A stretch of DNA of 64,000 nucleotides, from positions 15,778-79,777 of the forward strand of contig JBBDRB010000097.1 in assembly GCA_040905685.1 (NCBI GenBank), written 5' to 3'. The notes beneath the pieces are model-generated. The model saw only the letters and a list, made by a program, of their open reading frames with translations, made no database searches and had not been told where the DNA came from. The position numbers and the translations under genes are program-made. The DNA comes from JBBDMU01 sp040905685. Its GTDB lineage: Bacteria; Bacteroidota; Rhodothermia; Balneolales; Natronogracilivirgulaceae. Below, piece by piece: positions 18,837-26,739 of this stretch. Numbering within the stretch: the first letter of the stretch is position 1; each line of letters begins with the position of its first letter.

Positions 18837-20063
18837 ATGGATTTATTTGACAAACTCTCCGATCGTCCTGGCCCGCTGGGCGAAGTTGTATCAAAAGGTT
18901 ATGGCTATTACACATTTCCAAAGCTGGAAGGTCCGATCGGACCCGAAATGAAATTTAATGGCAAAGATGTAATCGTTTGGAGTGTAAATGATTATCTGGG
19001 CATCGCCTCGAATCCCGATGTTCATAAAACGGATATTGAAGCGGCCCGGCAGTACGGCTATAGTGTGCCGATGGGAGCCCGTATGATGAGCGGAAACTCG
19101 AATGAGCACGAAGCGCTTGAAATCGAACTGGCCGAATTTACCCACAAACCCAGTGCCATCCTTCTCAACTACGGATACCAGGGAATTGCCAGTGTAATCC
19201 CTGCCCTGCTAAAGCGCGACGATTTTTTGATCTACGATGAACTCAGCCATGCCTGCATTGTCGACGGGAAACAGCTGTCGGTGAGCGAATCGTTCGTGTA
19301 TAAGCATAACGATATGGAAAGTCTCGAAAAACAACTTGCACGGGCCACGAGAATGGCCTCTCCGGGATCGTCCATTCTCGTGGTTACCGAAGGGGTCTTT
19401 GGAATGACCGGAGATCTCGGCAATTTGAAGGAGATCATTGCCCTGAAAGATAAGTATGATTTCCGGCTGATGGTCGACGACGCCCATGGGGTGGGTACCC
19501 TGGGTCATGACGGCTCAGGTACGGGAACGGAGTTAGGCTGCCATGAGGGTATTGATATCTATTTCGGTACGTTTGCCAAATCTTTTGCCTTGATCGGGGC
19601 TTTTATCTCTACCGAAACAAGCGTTACAGAATATCTGCGGGCCAATGTCCGGAGCCAGATATTTGCAAAATCACTTCCCATTGCCCTGGTTATTTCGGCC
19701 CGGGAAAGGCTGCGGCAAATCCGCCGTCACCCCGAATGGCGTGAAAAGTTATGGGAAAATGCTATTGAACTACGTAAGGGGTTAACGAAATTAGGCTATA
19801 ACGTGCTGCCTTCCGAAAGTCCCATCACCCCCATCCTCACCCGCGGGAGCCTTGACCTGTGCGCCAAAATCATCACCGAGCTGCGGGAAAGTCATGGGAT
19901 CTTTGTCAGTGGCGTATCCTATCCGGTGGTACCGCGCGGGATGGTCCTTATTCGCATGATCCCCACGGCCAGCCATACCACCGAACACATTGAAAAAACC
20001 CTGACCGCTTTCGAGGCTATTCAGGACCTGGTAAATGAAGAGGCCCTTCAGATAAGCGCCTGA
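18837..20063 (+). CDS. Alpha-oxoamine synthase (serine palmitoyltransferase/cysteate acyltransferase-like)
   Basis: PLP-dependent acyl-CoA:amino-acid condensing enzyme, 408 residues. The family fold is clear: WSVNDYLGIASNP, a GARMMSGN segment, DELSHACIVDG, VDDAHGVGTLG, and the PLP lysine in FAKSFALIGAF, where kbl has GKALGG. It is clearly not a second Kbl. Bacteroidota relatives of this kind act in sphingoid-base or capnine-type sulfonolipid synthesis, joining serine or cysteate to a fatty acyl thioester. Which amino acid is used here cannot be read from the sequence. It stands alone with a 227-base upstream region and converges on yifB. Confidence 0.75.
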   Translation: MDLFDKLSDRPGPLGEVVSKGYGYYTFPKLEGPIGPEMKFNGKDVIVWSVNDYLGIASNPDVHKTDIEAARQYGYSVPMGARMMSGNSNEHEALEIELAEFTHKPSAILLNYGYQGIASVIPALLKRDDFLIYDELSHACIVDGKQLSVSESFVYKHNDMESLEKQLARATRMASPGSSILVVTEGVFGMTGDLGNLKEIIALKDKYDFRLMVDDAHGVGTLGHDGSGTGTELGCHEGIDIYFGTFAKSFALIGAFISTETSVTEYLRANVRSQIFAKSLPIALVISARERLRQIRRHPEWREKLWENAIELRKGLTKLGYNVLPSESPITPILTRGSLDLCAKIITELRESHGIFVSGVSYPVVPRGMVLIRMIPTASHTTEHIEKTLTAFEAIQDLVNEEALQISA

Positions 20064-20066
20064 CGG

Positions 20067-21614
20067 TCATCCCAGCCACCCTTCACGGTCGAGACTTCGA
20101 TACTGAATGGCCTCAGCGAGATGAATGGTTTTGATGCCGTCTGAACATTCAAGGTCGGCAATAGTTCGCGATACTTTCAGGATGCGGTCGTAGGCCCGGG
20201 CAGACAGGTTCAGGGCGGTAATTGCTTTTTTAAGCAGCGCGGATCCGGCATGATCAATCCTGCAAATTTTTCTCACCAGACGCGTGCTCATCTGGGCATT
20301 GCAATACACATTTTCTATTTTCAGAAAACGTGCATGCTGGATCAGCCGTGCATCCACGACCCGCTTTCGGATGAGGGCCGAACCTTCCCCTTCCCCTTCC
20401 CCTTTACCGGAAAGTTCATCGAAACTTACCTTATTGACTTCCACATGCAGATCAATGCGATCCAGCAGCGGACCACTGATCTTGCTCAGATAGCGCTGCA
20501 TTTGGGCCGGGGCGGATCCGTTAGGATCGGCCGGGTCATACCAGTCGCCGGTTGGCGAGGGGTTCATGGAAGCAACCAGCATGATATTCGATGGATAATT
20601 GACACTCATCCTGGCCCTGGATATACTGACATGGCCGTCCTCGAGCGGCTGGCGCAGAACTTCCAGAGCGCTTCGCTTGAATTCCGGAAGCTCGTCCAGA
20701 AAAAGGACCCCGTTATGGGCCAGTGAAATTTCCCCGGGCATGGGCATGCTGCCGCCGCCGACCAGCGCCACATCTGAAATGGTGTGGTGGGGCGAGCGAA
20801 AGGGGCGTTTGGCAATCAGGGCCTTGCCACCGGTAAGCAGACCGGCCACAGAGTGAATTTTGGTCGTTTCCAGGGCCTCGCCCAGGGAAAGTGGAGGAAG
20901 GATGGATGAGAGCCTTCTCGCTATCATGGTTTTACCCGATCCGGGGGGACCCACCATAATAATGTTATGTCCCCCGGCGGCTCCCACCTCCATGGAGCGC
21001 TTAACATTTTCCTGCCCCTTTACATCACTGTAATCGATGATCTCATGCGCCTGCTCATGCCTGAACAGATTCACCAGATCGACTTCTACCGCATCAAAGG
21101 TATCCGTGTCATTCAACCAGCCTATAACCTGCCCCAGGTTCTCCAGCCCGTATACTTGAATACCCTCAACCACGGCGGCCTCCGGACCATTTTGTAACGG
21201 GCAAATCACGTTTTTCAACCCACGCTCTTTGGCCTCGATAACAATGGGCAAGACCCCCTTCACCGGCCTGAGGCTTCCGTCCAGGGCAAGTTCCCCCAAA
21301 ATGACGGTATCCTGCAGCTTATCGTTTTTAACCTGACGGGATACCACCAGCAGGCACACGGCGATCGGCAGATCGAAGGCACTTCCTTCTTTGGGCAAAT
21401 CAGCCGGAGCCAGATTTACCGTCACCGTGCCATAAGGCATGGTTGCATTTGAATTTTTAATAGCCGGTATGATCCGGGACCTGGACTCAACGATGGCTTT
21501 GTCCGGCAATCCAACCAGATAATAATTGGGCATGCCGCCAATATAATTCAACTCCACATCAATAAGATGTGCGTCGACGCCAAATGTGGATGCGCAGAAA
21601 ACATGAGCAAGCAT
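20067..21614 (-). CDS. YifB/ComM-family Mg-chelatase-like AAA+ ATPase
   Basis: The ComM/YifB family includes helicases that help integrate transforming DNA by branch migration. Start at 21614 (MLAHVFCASTFGVDAHLIDVE) matches the family N terminus and gives 515 residues. The N-terminal ChlI-like domain (KNSNATMPYGTVTVNLAPADLPKEG region) is followed by the AAA core: Walker A GPPGSGKTMIA, Walker B LFLDELPEF, the NPSPTGD loop, and the C-terminal Mg-chelatase domain ending SLDREGWLG. The gene lies near a ComEA-like protein, which fits a DNA-uptake theme. Confidence 0.93.
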   Translation of the reverse strand: MLAHVFCASTFGVDAHLIDVELNYIGGMPNYYLVGLPDKAIVESRSRIIPAIKNSNATMPYGTVTVNLAPADLPKEGSAFDLPIAVCLLVVSRQVKNDKLQDTVILGELALDGSLRPVKGVLPIVIEAKERGLKNVICPLQNGPEAAVVEGIQVYGLENLGQVIGWLNDTDTFDAVEVDLVNLFRHEQAHEIIDYSDVKGQENVKRSMEVGAAGGHNIIMVGPPGSGKTMIARRLSSILPPLSLGEALETTKIHSVAGLLTGGKALIAKRPFRSPHHTISDVALVGGGSMPMPGEISLAHNGVLFLDELPEFKRSALEVLRQPLEDGHVSISRARMSVNYPSNIMLVASMNPSPTGDWYDPADPNGSAPAQMQRYLSKISGPLLDRIDLHVEVNKVSFDELSGKGEGEGEGSALIRKRVVDARLIQHARFLKIENVYCNAQMSTRLVRKICRIDHAGSALLKKAITALNLSARAYDRILKVSRTIADLECSDGIKTIHLAEAIQYRSLDREGWLG

Positions 21615-21737
21615 ATACGAATCTTTTTTTGTTACAGTTCGTATATAGAGCAACAATCTTCGTCAACCTTGCTCGAAAAATATTTTAACCTAATAAATAG
21701 TATGAAATGTAATCAATTAACCTCAAACGCCAGTACA

Positions 21738-22067
21738 ATGTCAAAGACCGTTTTTGAAGAATTCAAGGTTACCGGCAACCATCTTTACAGCCGGGTAAAG
21801 GAATTGATCCGGGAAGGAAATGTCCGCCGGGTTATGGTAAAAGACCCAAACGGCAGAACGCTGATGGAAACACCCCTTACATTCGGCGTTGCCGGGATAG
21901 GCGGCTTTCTGGTATTGGCTCCTTTCCTCACGGCCCTGGCGGCAGCAGCGGTCCTGTTGAGTGATGCTGAGATCATCGTGGAGCGATATAAAAACGACAA
22001 TGATGATGACCAGGAAATTAAGCAGGATTACATCGAAGTCGATTCCGGTGATGATGACGATGACTGA
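21738..22067 (+). CDS. DUF4342 small protein
   Basis: 109 residues from the ATG at 21738 (MSKTVFEEFKVTGNHLYSRVKELI). The first 85 residues show the DUF4342 pattern: FKVTG, KELIREGNVRRVMVKD, LMETPLTFGV, then one hydrophobic helix (IGGFLVLAPFLTALAAAAVLL) and EIIVER. The end is an Asp-rich acidic tail. The function of DUF4342 is not known; it may be a membrane-associated regulatory or stress protein. In-frame ATGs upstream (21702, 21567) lack family similarity and the longest overlaps yifB. Confidence 0.75.
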   Translation: MSKTVFEEFKVTGNHLYSRVKELIREGNVRRVMVKDPNGRTLMETPLTFGVAGIGGFLVLAPFLTALAAAAVLLSDAEIIVERYKNDNDDDQEIKQDYIEVDSGDDDDD

Positions 22068-22093
22068 GTTCGGTATGAGTTGCTGATTTGCAA

Positions 22094-22147
22094 GGTTTCC
22101 GGACTTGGTGCATCATACAACCATGAATCCTAACCAAGCCGGAAACC
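22094..22147. repeat. Long inverted repeat ending at the start codon of the ComEA-like gene
   Basis: Left arm GGTTTCCGGACTTGG (22094-22108) and right arm CCAAGCCGGAAACC (22134-22147) form a 14-bp stem with one bulged A, around a 25-base loop. The right arm ends on the base before the ATG at 22148. No T tract follows, so it is not a standard terminator. In an mRNA covering it, the translation start region would sit at the base of a strong stem. Confidence 0.6.
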
Positions 22148-22702
22148 ATGCTGAGAAGATCCTTATTTTTCTGGATTGACCGTCTTCAAATTACCCCGTC
22201 GGAGCGGTATCTGATGACTACCCTGTTTGCAATCCTGTTGATTATCAGCACCCTGCGCCTGTTTTTACAACCAACCTTTGGCTATGATGCGGACTATTAC
22301 GCACCCATTGAGGCTGAATTTAACAGATTGAGTGCCAAACGTTCTGAAGAAAAAGCAACGCTGATGAAGCGGTATTATACCCCACCGCTATCAGGCACTA
22401 AAGAAACAAGGGAAGCGTTTGTTCATGATCAGGAAGTGCCTGCCGGGGAAACCGGCAGTGCCGTATCGAATACGACTGATCAAACAACGACCGGAGCTGA
22501 AACCGAAACTGATAAAATTAACATAAATAAGGCCGGGGCAGACCAGTTAAAAAAACTACCGGGCATCGGACCGGTTATCGCTGAGCGGATTATTGCATAC
22601 CGGAACGAGCATGGTGCTTTTGAGACCATGGAACAAATTCGCAATGTAAACGGGATTGGCCCGGCCAGGCTTGACAATATTAAATCGCATATAAAACTGT
22701 AG
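22148..22702 (+). CDS. ComEA-like helix-hairpin-helix membrane protein
   Basis: 184 residues with one N-terminal membrane segment (YLMTTLFAILLIISTLRLFL, about residues 20-40), a linker rich in Thr and Glu, and a C-terminal ComEA-type double helix-hairpin-helix. INKAGADQLKKLPGIGPVIAERII is hairpin one and FETMEQIRNVNGIGPARLDNI is hairpin two. Such proteins bind double-stranded DNA at the outer face of the inner membrane during uptake, though many Bacteroidota homologues are untested. A striking hairpin lies just before its start codon. porX starts 19 bases downstream. Confidence 0.87.
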   Translation: MLRRSLFFWIDRLQITPSERYLMTTLFAILLIISTLRLFLQPTFGYDADYYAPIEAEFNRLSAKRSEEKATLMKRYYTPPLSGTKETREAFVHDQEVPAGETGSAVSNTTDQTTTGAETETDKININKAGADQLKKLPGIGPVIAERIIAYRNEHGAFETMEQIRNVNGIGPARLDNIKSHIKL

Positions 22703-22721
22703 TATAAGCTACCATCTACTT

Positions 22722-24269
22722 ATGAGTATTACCATTCTTTGGGCTGACGATGAAATCGATCAGCTGAAGCCTCATATTATTTATCTTGAGAACAAAGGCT
22801 TTGGCGTTACCCCCGTTTCCAACGGAGACGATGCCATAACCATGATCAGGGAAAAATCATTTGATATCGTATTTCTTGATGAACAGATGCCCGGCATGGA
22901 CGGCATCACCACTTTGGCCCACATAAAGGAATTAAAGCCCGCGTTGCCCGTGGTTATGATCACCAAGAGCGAGGAAGAATCCATTATGGAAGATGCCATT
23001 GGCGGTAAAATATCCGATTATCTTATCAAACCGGTCAATCCCAATCAGTTACTGCTCACCATAAAACGAATTCTGGACCGTCACCGCATCCGGGACGAAA
23101 AATCCGCCCAGACCTATCTGCAAAGTTTCAATCAGATTACGGCCCGGATCAACAGTCAGCCTGATTGGGAAGAATGGATCGCCATTTATAAAAAGCTTAC
23201 CCTGTGGGATCTGGAACTTGAGCGCAGTGACGAAGGCCTGCGGCAGGTTCTGGATGATCAGCTCCAGCAGGCCAATCTCGAGTTCGGCCGGTATATCCAA
23301 AATGAGTACCATCACTGGATGAGCGAAAACATACCCGACCGGCCGGCTTTGTCTCCGGATGTGATGAAACAATACGTTCTTCCCCATGTCGACAAAGGAA
23401 AAACCACCTTTTTGTTCATCATCGACTGCATGCGTTATGACCAGTGGCTGGTTTTCGAAAGCATGCTGGCGGATTATTACCAGATTGAGACCGATTTTTA
23501 TTACTCCATACTGCCTACGGCCACCCCCTATTCCAGAAATGCCATTTTTGCCGGATTATACCCCTCGGAAATCCGGAAAAACTACCCCCATCTATGGACC
23601 AATGGCGAAGAGAATGAAACCTCGCTGAATCAGCATGAAGAGGAGCTGTTGAAGCATCATCTGAAAAGGCTGAAGTACGGGTTTACCCCCAAATATGAAA
23701 AAATACTTCAGACCGAGGAAGGCAAGAAACTGGCGGACAAAGTTTTAAACTATACACAGACCAACTTCAGCGCATTTGTATACAACTTCGTCGATACACT
23801 GGTCCATTCCCGGTCCGATTCCGAGGTGCTAAAAGAAATAGCCCCCGATGTGGCGGCCTTCCGGTCGTTAACAAAGACCTGGTTTGCCCATTCAACCCTG
23901 TTCCAGATGTTTAAGGCCCTGGTTGACCAGGACGTTACCATTGTGGTTACCTCCGATCACGGATCGGTCCGCTCGCTCAGGGACACCAAAGTGCTGGGTG
24001 ACCGGGATACATCCACCAGTTTGCGCTATAAATACGGCCGGCATCTGAAAAGCGATAAAGATGCAGCCATCCATATTGACCACCCCGCGGCCTACAAGTT
24101 GCCTGCCGAAAACAGGAATACCAATTACATTATAGCCAAAGAAGATTATTATTTTGTGTATCCGACGAACTATCACCGGTTCCAGAATAAATACAAGGAT
24201 ACCTTTCAGCATGGCGGGGCATCTATGGAAGAGATGATCCTGCCCGTCGCCACCTTAAAGCCCCGATAA
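22722..24269 (+). CDS. porX: PorX-type response regulator with PglZ/alkaline-phosphatase-fold output domain
   Basis: 515 residues. Residues 1-120 are a receiver domain with Asp9-Asp10, phosphoacceptor Asp53 (FLDEQMPG) and Lys in LIKPVN. After a helical linker the rest is a PglZ domain: FLFIIDCMRYDQW, LPTATPYSRNAIFAGLYP (the Thr is the expected nucleophile) and VVTSDHGSVR. This layout is that of PorX, which in Porphyromonas works with PorY to control type IX secretion and has phosphodiesterase-type activity. No PorY or secretion gene is in the window, so the link to type IX secretion here is inference. tsaE follows after 11 bases. Confidence 0.88.
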   Translation: MSITILWADDEIDQLKPHIIYLENKGFGVTPVSNGDDAITMIREKSFDIVFLDEQMPGMDGITTLAHIKELKPALPVVMITKSEEESIMEDAIGGKISDYLIKPVNPNQLLLTIKRILDRHRIRDEKSAQTYLQSFNQITARINSQPDWEEWIAIYKKLTLWDLELERSDEGLRQVLDDQLQQANLEFGRYIQNEYHHWMSENIPDRPALSPDVMKQYVLPHVDKGKTTFLFIIDCMRYDQWLVFESMLADYYQIETDFYYSILPTATPYSRNAIFAGLYPSEIRKNYPHLWTNGEENETSLNQHEEELLKHHLKRLKYGFTPKYEKILQTEEGKKLADKVLNYTQTNFSAFVYNFVDTLVHSRSDSEVLKEIAPDVAAFRSLTKTWFAHSTLFQMFKALVDQDVTIVVTSDHGSVRSLRDTKVLGDRDTSTSLRYKYGRHLKSDKDAAIHIDHPAAYKLPAENRNTNYIIAKEDYYFVYPTNYHRFQNKYKDTFQHGGASMEEMILPVATLKPR

Positions 24270-24280
24270 CATCCTGGATT

Positions 24281-24712
24281 TTGACGGAAGTTCAAAAAAC
24301 ATATGTAAGTACTTCACCGGACGATACCCTGTCAATAGGACGGAGTATAGCCGGCTTGCTGAAGCCGGGTGATGCCGTTTGCCTGTTCGGAGAGCTTGGA
24401 GCGGGTAAAACCCATCTCGCCAAAGGAATTGCCTCGGGTTTTGGCGTGGATCAGGACGAGGTTCAATCCCCGACATTTTCAATTATAAATGAATATCAGG
24501 GGAGCACACCCGTTTATCATTTTGATTTTTACCGGATCAAATCAGCTGCTGAAGCGGTTCGTTTAGGCCTGGATGAATATTTTTACGGGCAGGGTGTCTG
24601 CCTTATTGAATGGCCTTCGAAGATAAGGGAATACCTCCCTGAGCATTTCGTGCAAATTCACCTGAAACACAAGAATGCTACGACCCGAGAGATTTTAGTT
24701 ACCTTTGAATAG
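24281..24712 (+). CDS. tsaE: tRNA threonylcarbamoyladenosine biosynthesis ATPase TsaE
   Basis: P-loop ATPase that drives the TsaB-TsaD complex making t6A37 in ANN-decoding tRNAs. 143 residues; Walker A GELGAGKTHLAKG near residue 38, the switch PTFSIINEY, and the C-terminal LIEWPSKIREYLP are all typical. The frame has no ATG before Walker A; TTG at 24281 is the best start and no Shine-Dalgarno sequence is visible, as for most genes here. It is probably cotranscribed with porX. Confidence 0.93.
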   Translation: MTEVQKTYVSTSPDDTLSIGRSIAGLLKPGDAVCLFGELGAGKTHLAKGIASGFGVDQDEVQSPTFSIINEYQGSTPVYHFDFYRIKSAAEAVRLGLDEYFYGQGVCLIEWPSKIREYLPEHFVQIHLKHKNATTREILVTFE

Positions 24713-24740
24713 AAAATTATCCCTATATTTTTGATTCATC

Positions 24741-25019
24741 ATGCAAGCTGAACGTCTTCCATATCGAATCGACCGTCTCCCGGTGATCATGCCATTTCAC
24801 CGGCGGGCCGAAAACCATCTTCAGACAGGTGACCTTGTCTATTATGGTCCCGGACCGGAATTTTACGGGATAGGGGAGATCATTAATATCGTGGATAAGT
24901 TCTGTGTCGTCGATTTCCGTGGCACCGGGATATATGGGATCCATAAGGATGTTTTTTACCGCAGCTACCTTATTCCTATCCATAAGCTTAATCTCTCCCA
25001 CCTGTTGAAAGATGTTTGA
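24741..25019 (+). CDS. Small protein of unknown function, SH3-like barrel suspected
   Basis: 92 residues. The centre (TGDLVYYGPGPEFYGIGEIINIVDKFCVVDFRG) has the Gly-rich short-strand look of a KOW/SH3-like barrel, but I do not recognise a named family. It starts 28 bases after tsaE on the same strand. An open frame of the same length lies opposite (24723-25001); the plus frame is preferred because its neighbours on both sides are on the plus strand and its residue pattern is more protein-like. Confidence 0.5.
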   Translation: MQAERLPYRIDRLPVIMPFHRRAENHLQTGDLVYYGPGPEFYGIGEIINIVDKFCVVDFRGTGIYGIHKDVFYRSYLIPIHKLNLSHLLKDV

Positions 25020-25144
25020 ACCGGTTTACCCCGGATTTTTTCTGTAAAAAAAATGGTCCTGCCTTAAATCTTCTTAATGCCATGGGCTCTATACAATAAA
25101 TAATCGATATATGAGTAATATTACATCAACTATTATTTATACAC

Positions 25145-25151
25145 AGGGAGG
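25145..25151 (+). promoter_or_regulatory. Strong Shine-Dalgarno sequence
   Basis: AGGGAGG lies five bases before the ATG at 25157. Nearly all other starts in this window lack such a site, so it stands out and fixes the start of the next gene. Confidence 0.6.
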
Positions 25152-25156
25152 TCCAT

Positions 25157-25612
25157 ATGTTCAGAATCAGCGTACCTGGAATAATTTATTTTTTTCTGGT
25201 TTTTTCCGGATCAGCTTTGGCCCAGGCTGACCAGACCATTCAGGCCGAAAATGAGATAAAAAAATATATTAACCATATCGTGCATCAGGTTAAGCTAACC
25301 GGCGACCCGGCTGAAAAAAGGCTCATTCTGGACGAATCTCTCGTAACCCTGCAAGAGGCCTTAACCCGGGTTCATACCTTTGCCGCACTTACCGGTGCCG
25401 ATCAGAGGAACATCAACTCGTTGGTAACCGATATCAGGGAAAAGCAGGACGAACTGCACGGTGCCAACGGGTATTCCAGGGTAGGGGACTCAGAGCTCAA
25501 CGATTTTTCCGAATTCATCCAGCAGGATCTTGAGCAGGCCAACCGGACCATTACCATCAGCGTCACCACGGCTTTGCTGGCCGCCCTCATTTTGGTGCTC
25601 ATTGCAAGTTAA
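25157..25612 (+). CDS. Exported small protein with C-terminal membrane anchor, unknown function
   Basis: 151 residues. A signal peptide (IIYFFLVFSGSALAQA) is followed by about 100 helical, polar residues with heptad-like spacing (EIKKYINHIVHQVKL, ILDESLVTLQEALTRV), then a C-terminal hydrophobic segment (ISVTTALLAALILVLIAS). The layout suggests a periplasmic helical bundle held in the membrane by its tail. No family recognised. A strong Shine-Dalgarno site is present. The gene for a clostripain-like lipoprotein starts 6 bases downstream, so the two are likely partners. Confidence 0.75.
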   Translation: MFRISVPGIIYFFLVFSGSALAQADQTIQAENEIKKYINHIVHQVKLTGDPAEKRLILDESLVTLQEALTRVHTFAALTGADQRNINSLVTDIREKQDELHGANGYSRVGDSELNDFSEFIQQDLEQANRTITISVTTALLAALILVLIAS

Positions 25613-25618
25613 AGCCGT

Positions 25619-26572
25619 ATGGTGAGATTCGCCTTAATCGTCGCTGCGGCCTTATTATTAGCGAATTGTCTCGGCACCCGCAGTTTGCCGCAGGAGGCTG
25701 CCGGGGGCGGACCCGGCCCTGCTGACTACAATCTTATTTATGTTATCCATGGGGACGGCGGCTATCTTTACCATGATGGCAACGGCGATGCCGTGCAAGC
25801 CGACAGGAAAACGCTGCAAGAGGCTATAGCCGTGGAAAGGGCCGGTGCCCACGCCGAGGTTTTTATTTTTCATCAAAGGCCCCGAAGCCACTTTTTGCAG
25901 CTTTTTCCCCTCCGGGAAAGCCGGTTTTATCATTTCAGGGCTGGGGAGTTGGTGGAGGAGGTCCCCTATTTCAGCCGGCGTTCGGATGCCGGCTTTCTTC
26001 AGGAAGCCGGCCTGTACCACCGTCGCCGGAAAGCAGAGGCGGGACATGGCCCCCCACCTCAGCGTATTTTCCTGTATTTCGGTCATGAAATTCCTGCCCA
26101 TGACGGATTCGGGTACCACGGATCGATGCCGGACGTCCCGTTTAACATGAAAATCCTGGCCCAGGGTATGGAAGCATTCAACAACAATGGCAAAGACCGG
26201 TTTGACCTGACGGTGCTTTCATCGTGCAGCAACGGGTCCCGTGAAACAGCATCGCTGTTATATACGCAAACGGACCTTCTTATCGCTTCCCCTGAAGAGC
26301 TGCACCTGTCTTATATGGACAGCGGATTTTTTAAGGCTATCAGGGCAGAGGATTTTCCCGTCATCAGGCAACTGGCCCTCGCTTTTGCGCAGCATGCCTT
26401 TCATATCCTGGATCAGGCTGTACATACTCCGGTCAGCATCACGCTTTACGATACGCTCACCATGGAGGTGCATCAATGGTACCGTGGTTCCAGGTTTGGC
26501 AAACCGTCAACTGACCTACCGGCTGGCGATGATGTAAATGGCGTGGATCAGGCCCGGGACGTATCCCAGTAA
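25619..26572 (+). CDS. Lipoprotein resembling clostripain-family (clan CD) cysteine peptidases
   Basis: 317 residues. Lipobox LLLANC near residue 17. A caspase-like fold is suggested by YNLIYVIHGDGGYLYHD, then IFLYFGHEIPAHDG (candidate catalytic His), then FDLTVLSSCSNGS (candidate catalytic Cys) followed by ETASLLYTQTDLLIASPEEL. In C11 clostripain-type peptidases the Cys sits after a strand ending in D-A-C and is followed by an ADYLIASEE segment, which this mimics. Family membership is inference from these motifs. The last 57 bases overlap, tail to tail, a Pmp3 gene on the other strand. Confidence 0.6.
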   Translation: MVRFALIVAAALLLANCLGTRSLPQEAAGGGPGPADYNLIYVIHGDGGYLYHDGNGDAVQADRKTLQEAIAVERAGAHAEVFIFHQRPRSHFLQLFPLRESRFYHFRAGELVEEVPYFSRRSDAGFLQEAGLYHRRRKAEAGHGPPPQRIFLYFGHEIPAHDGFGYHGSMPDVPFNMKILAQGMEAFNNNGKDRFDLTVLSSCSNGSRETASLLYTQTDLLIASPEELHLSYMDSGFFKAIRAEDFPVIRQLALAFAQHAFHILDQAVHTPVSITLYDTLTMEVHQWYRGSRFGKPSTDLPAGDDVNGVDQARDVSQ

Positions 26573-26674
26573 AGTAAGAACAATATTCAGCCAGAAATGC
26601 AGTCCGATCCCAACCTGAAGAAATACACCCACAGGGGGAATAATGACCGATAGAATGATCCTCAGAAAGTCCAT
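26516..26674 (-). CDS. Pmp3/YqaE family small membrane protein
   Basis: 52 residues, reading MDFLRIILSVIIPPVGVFLQ at the start and ending in YIIASR. Two hydrophobic helices are joined by the family hallmark: IIPPVGVFLQVGIG followed by FWLNIVLTLLGYVPGLIHAIYII. Pmp3/YqaE proteins are small inner-membrane proteins linked to salt and membrane-potential stress in yeast, plants and bacteria. The gene is easily missed because of its length. Its 3' end overlaps the 3' end of the clostripain-like gene by 57 bases on opposite strands. Confidence 0.92.
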   Translation of the reverse strand: MDFLRIILSVIIPPVGVFLQVGIGLHFWLNIVLTLLGYVPGLIHAIYIIASR

Positions 26675-26739
26675 AGCTCTAATAACTATCTCTTATCGGT
26701 ATTGATTGTATTTGAATATATTAAATTGACGCCGGCCGC

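Noticed and set aside
22094..22147. Rho-independent terminator for the DUF4342 gene
   Set aside because: The stem is strong but no T tract follows and it ends on a start codon.
24723..25001. Minus-strand frame of 92 codons opposite the small gene at 24741
   Set aside because: Same length as the plus frame, but the plus frame fits the direction of its neighbours and has a more protein-like pattern.
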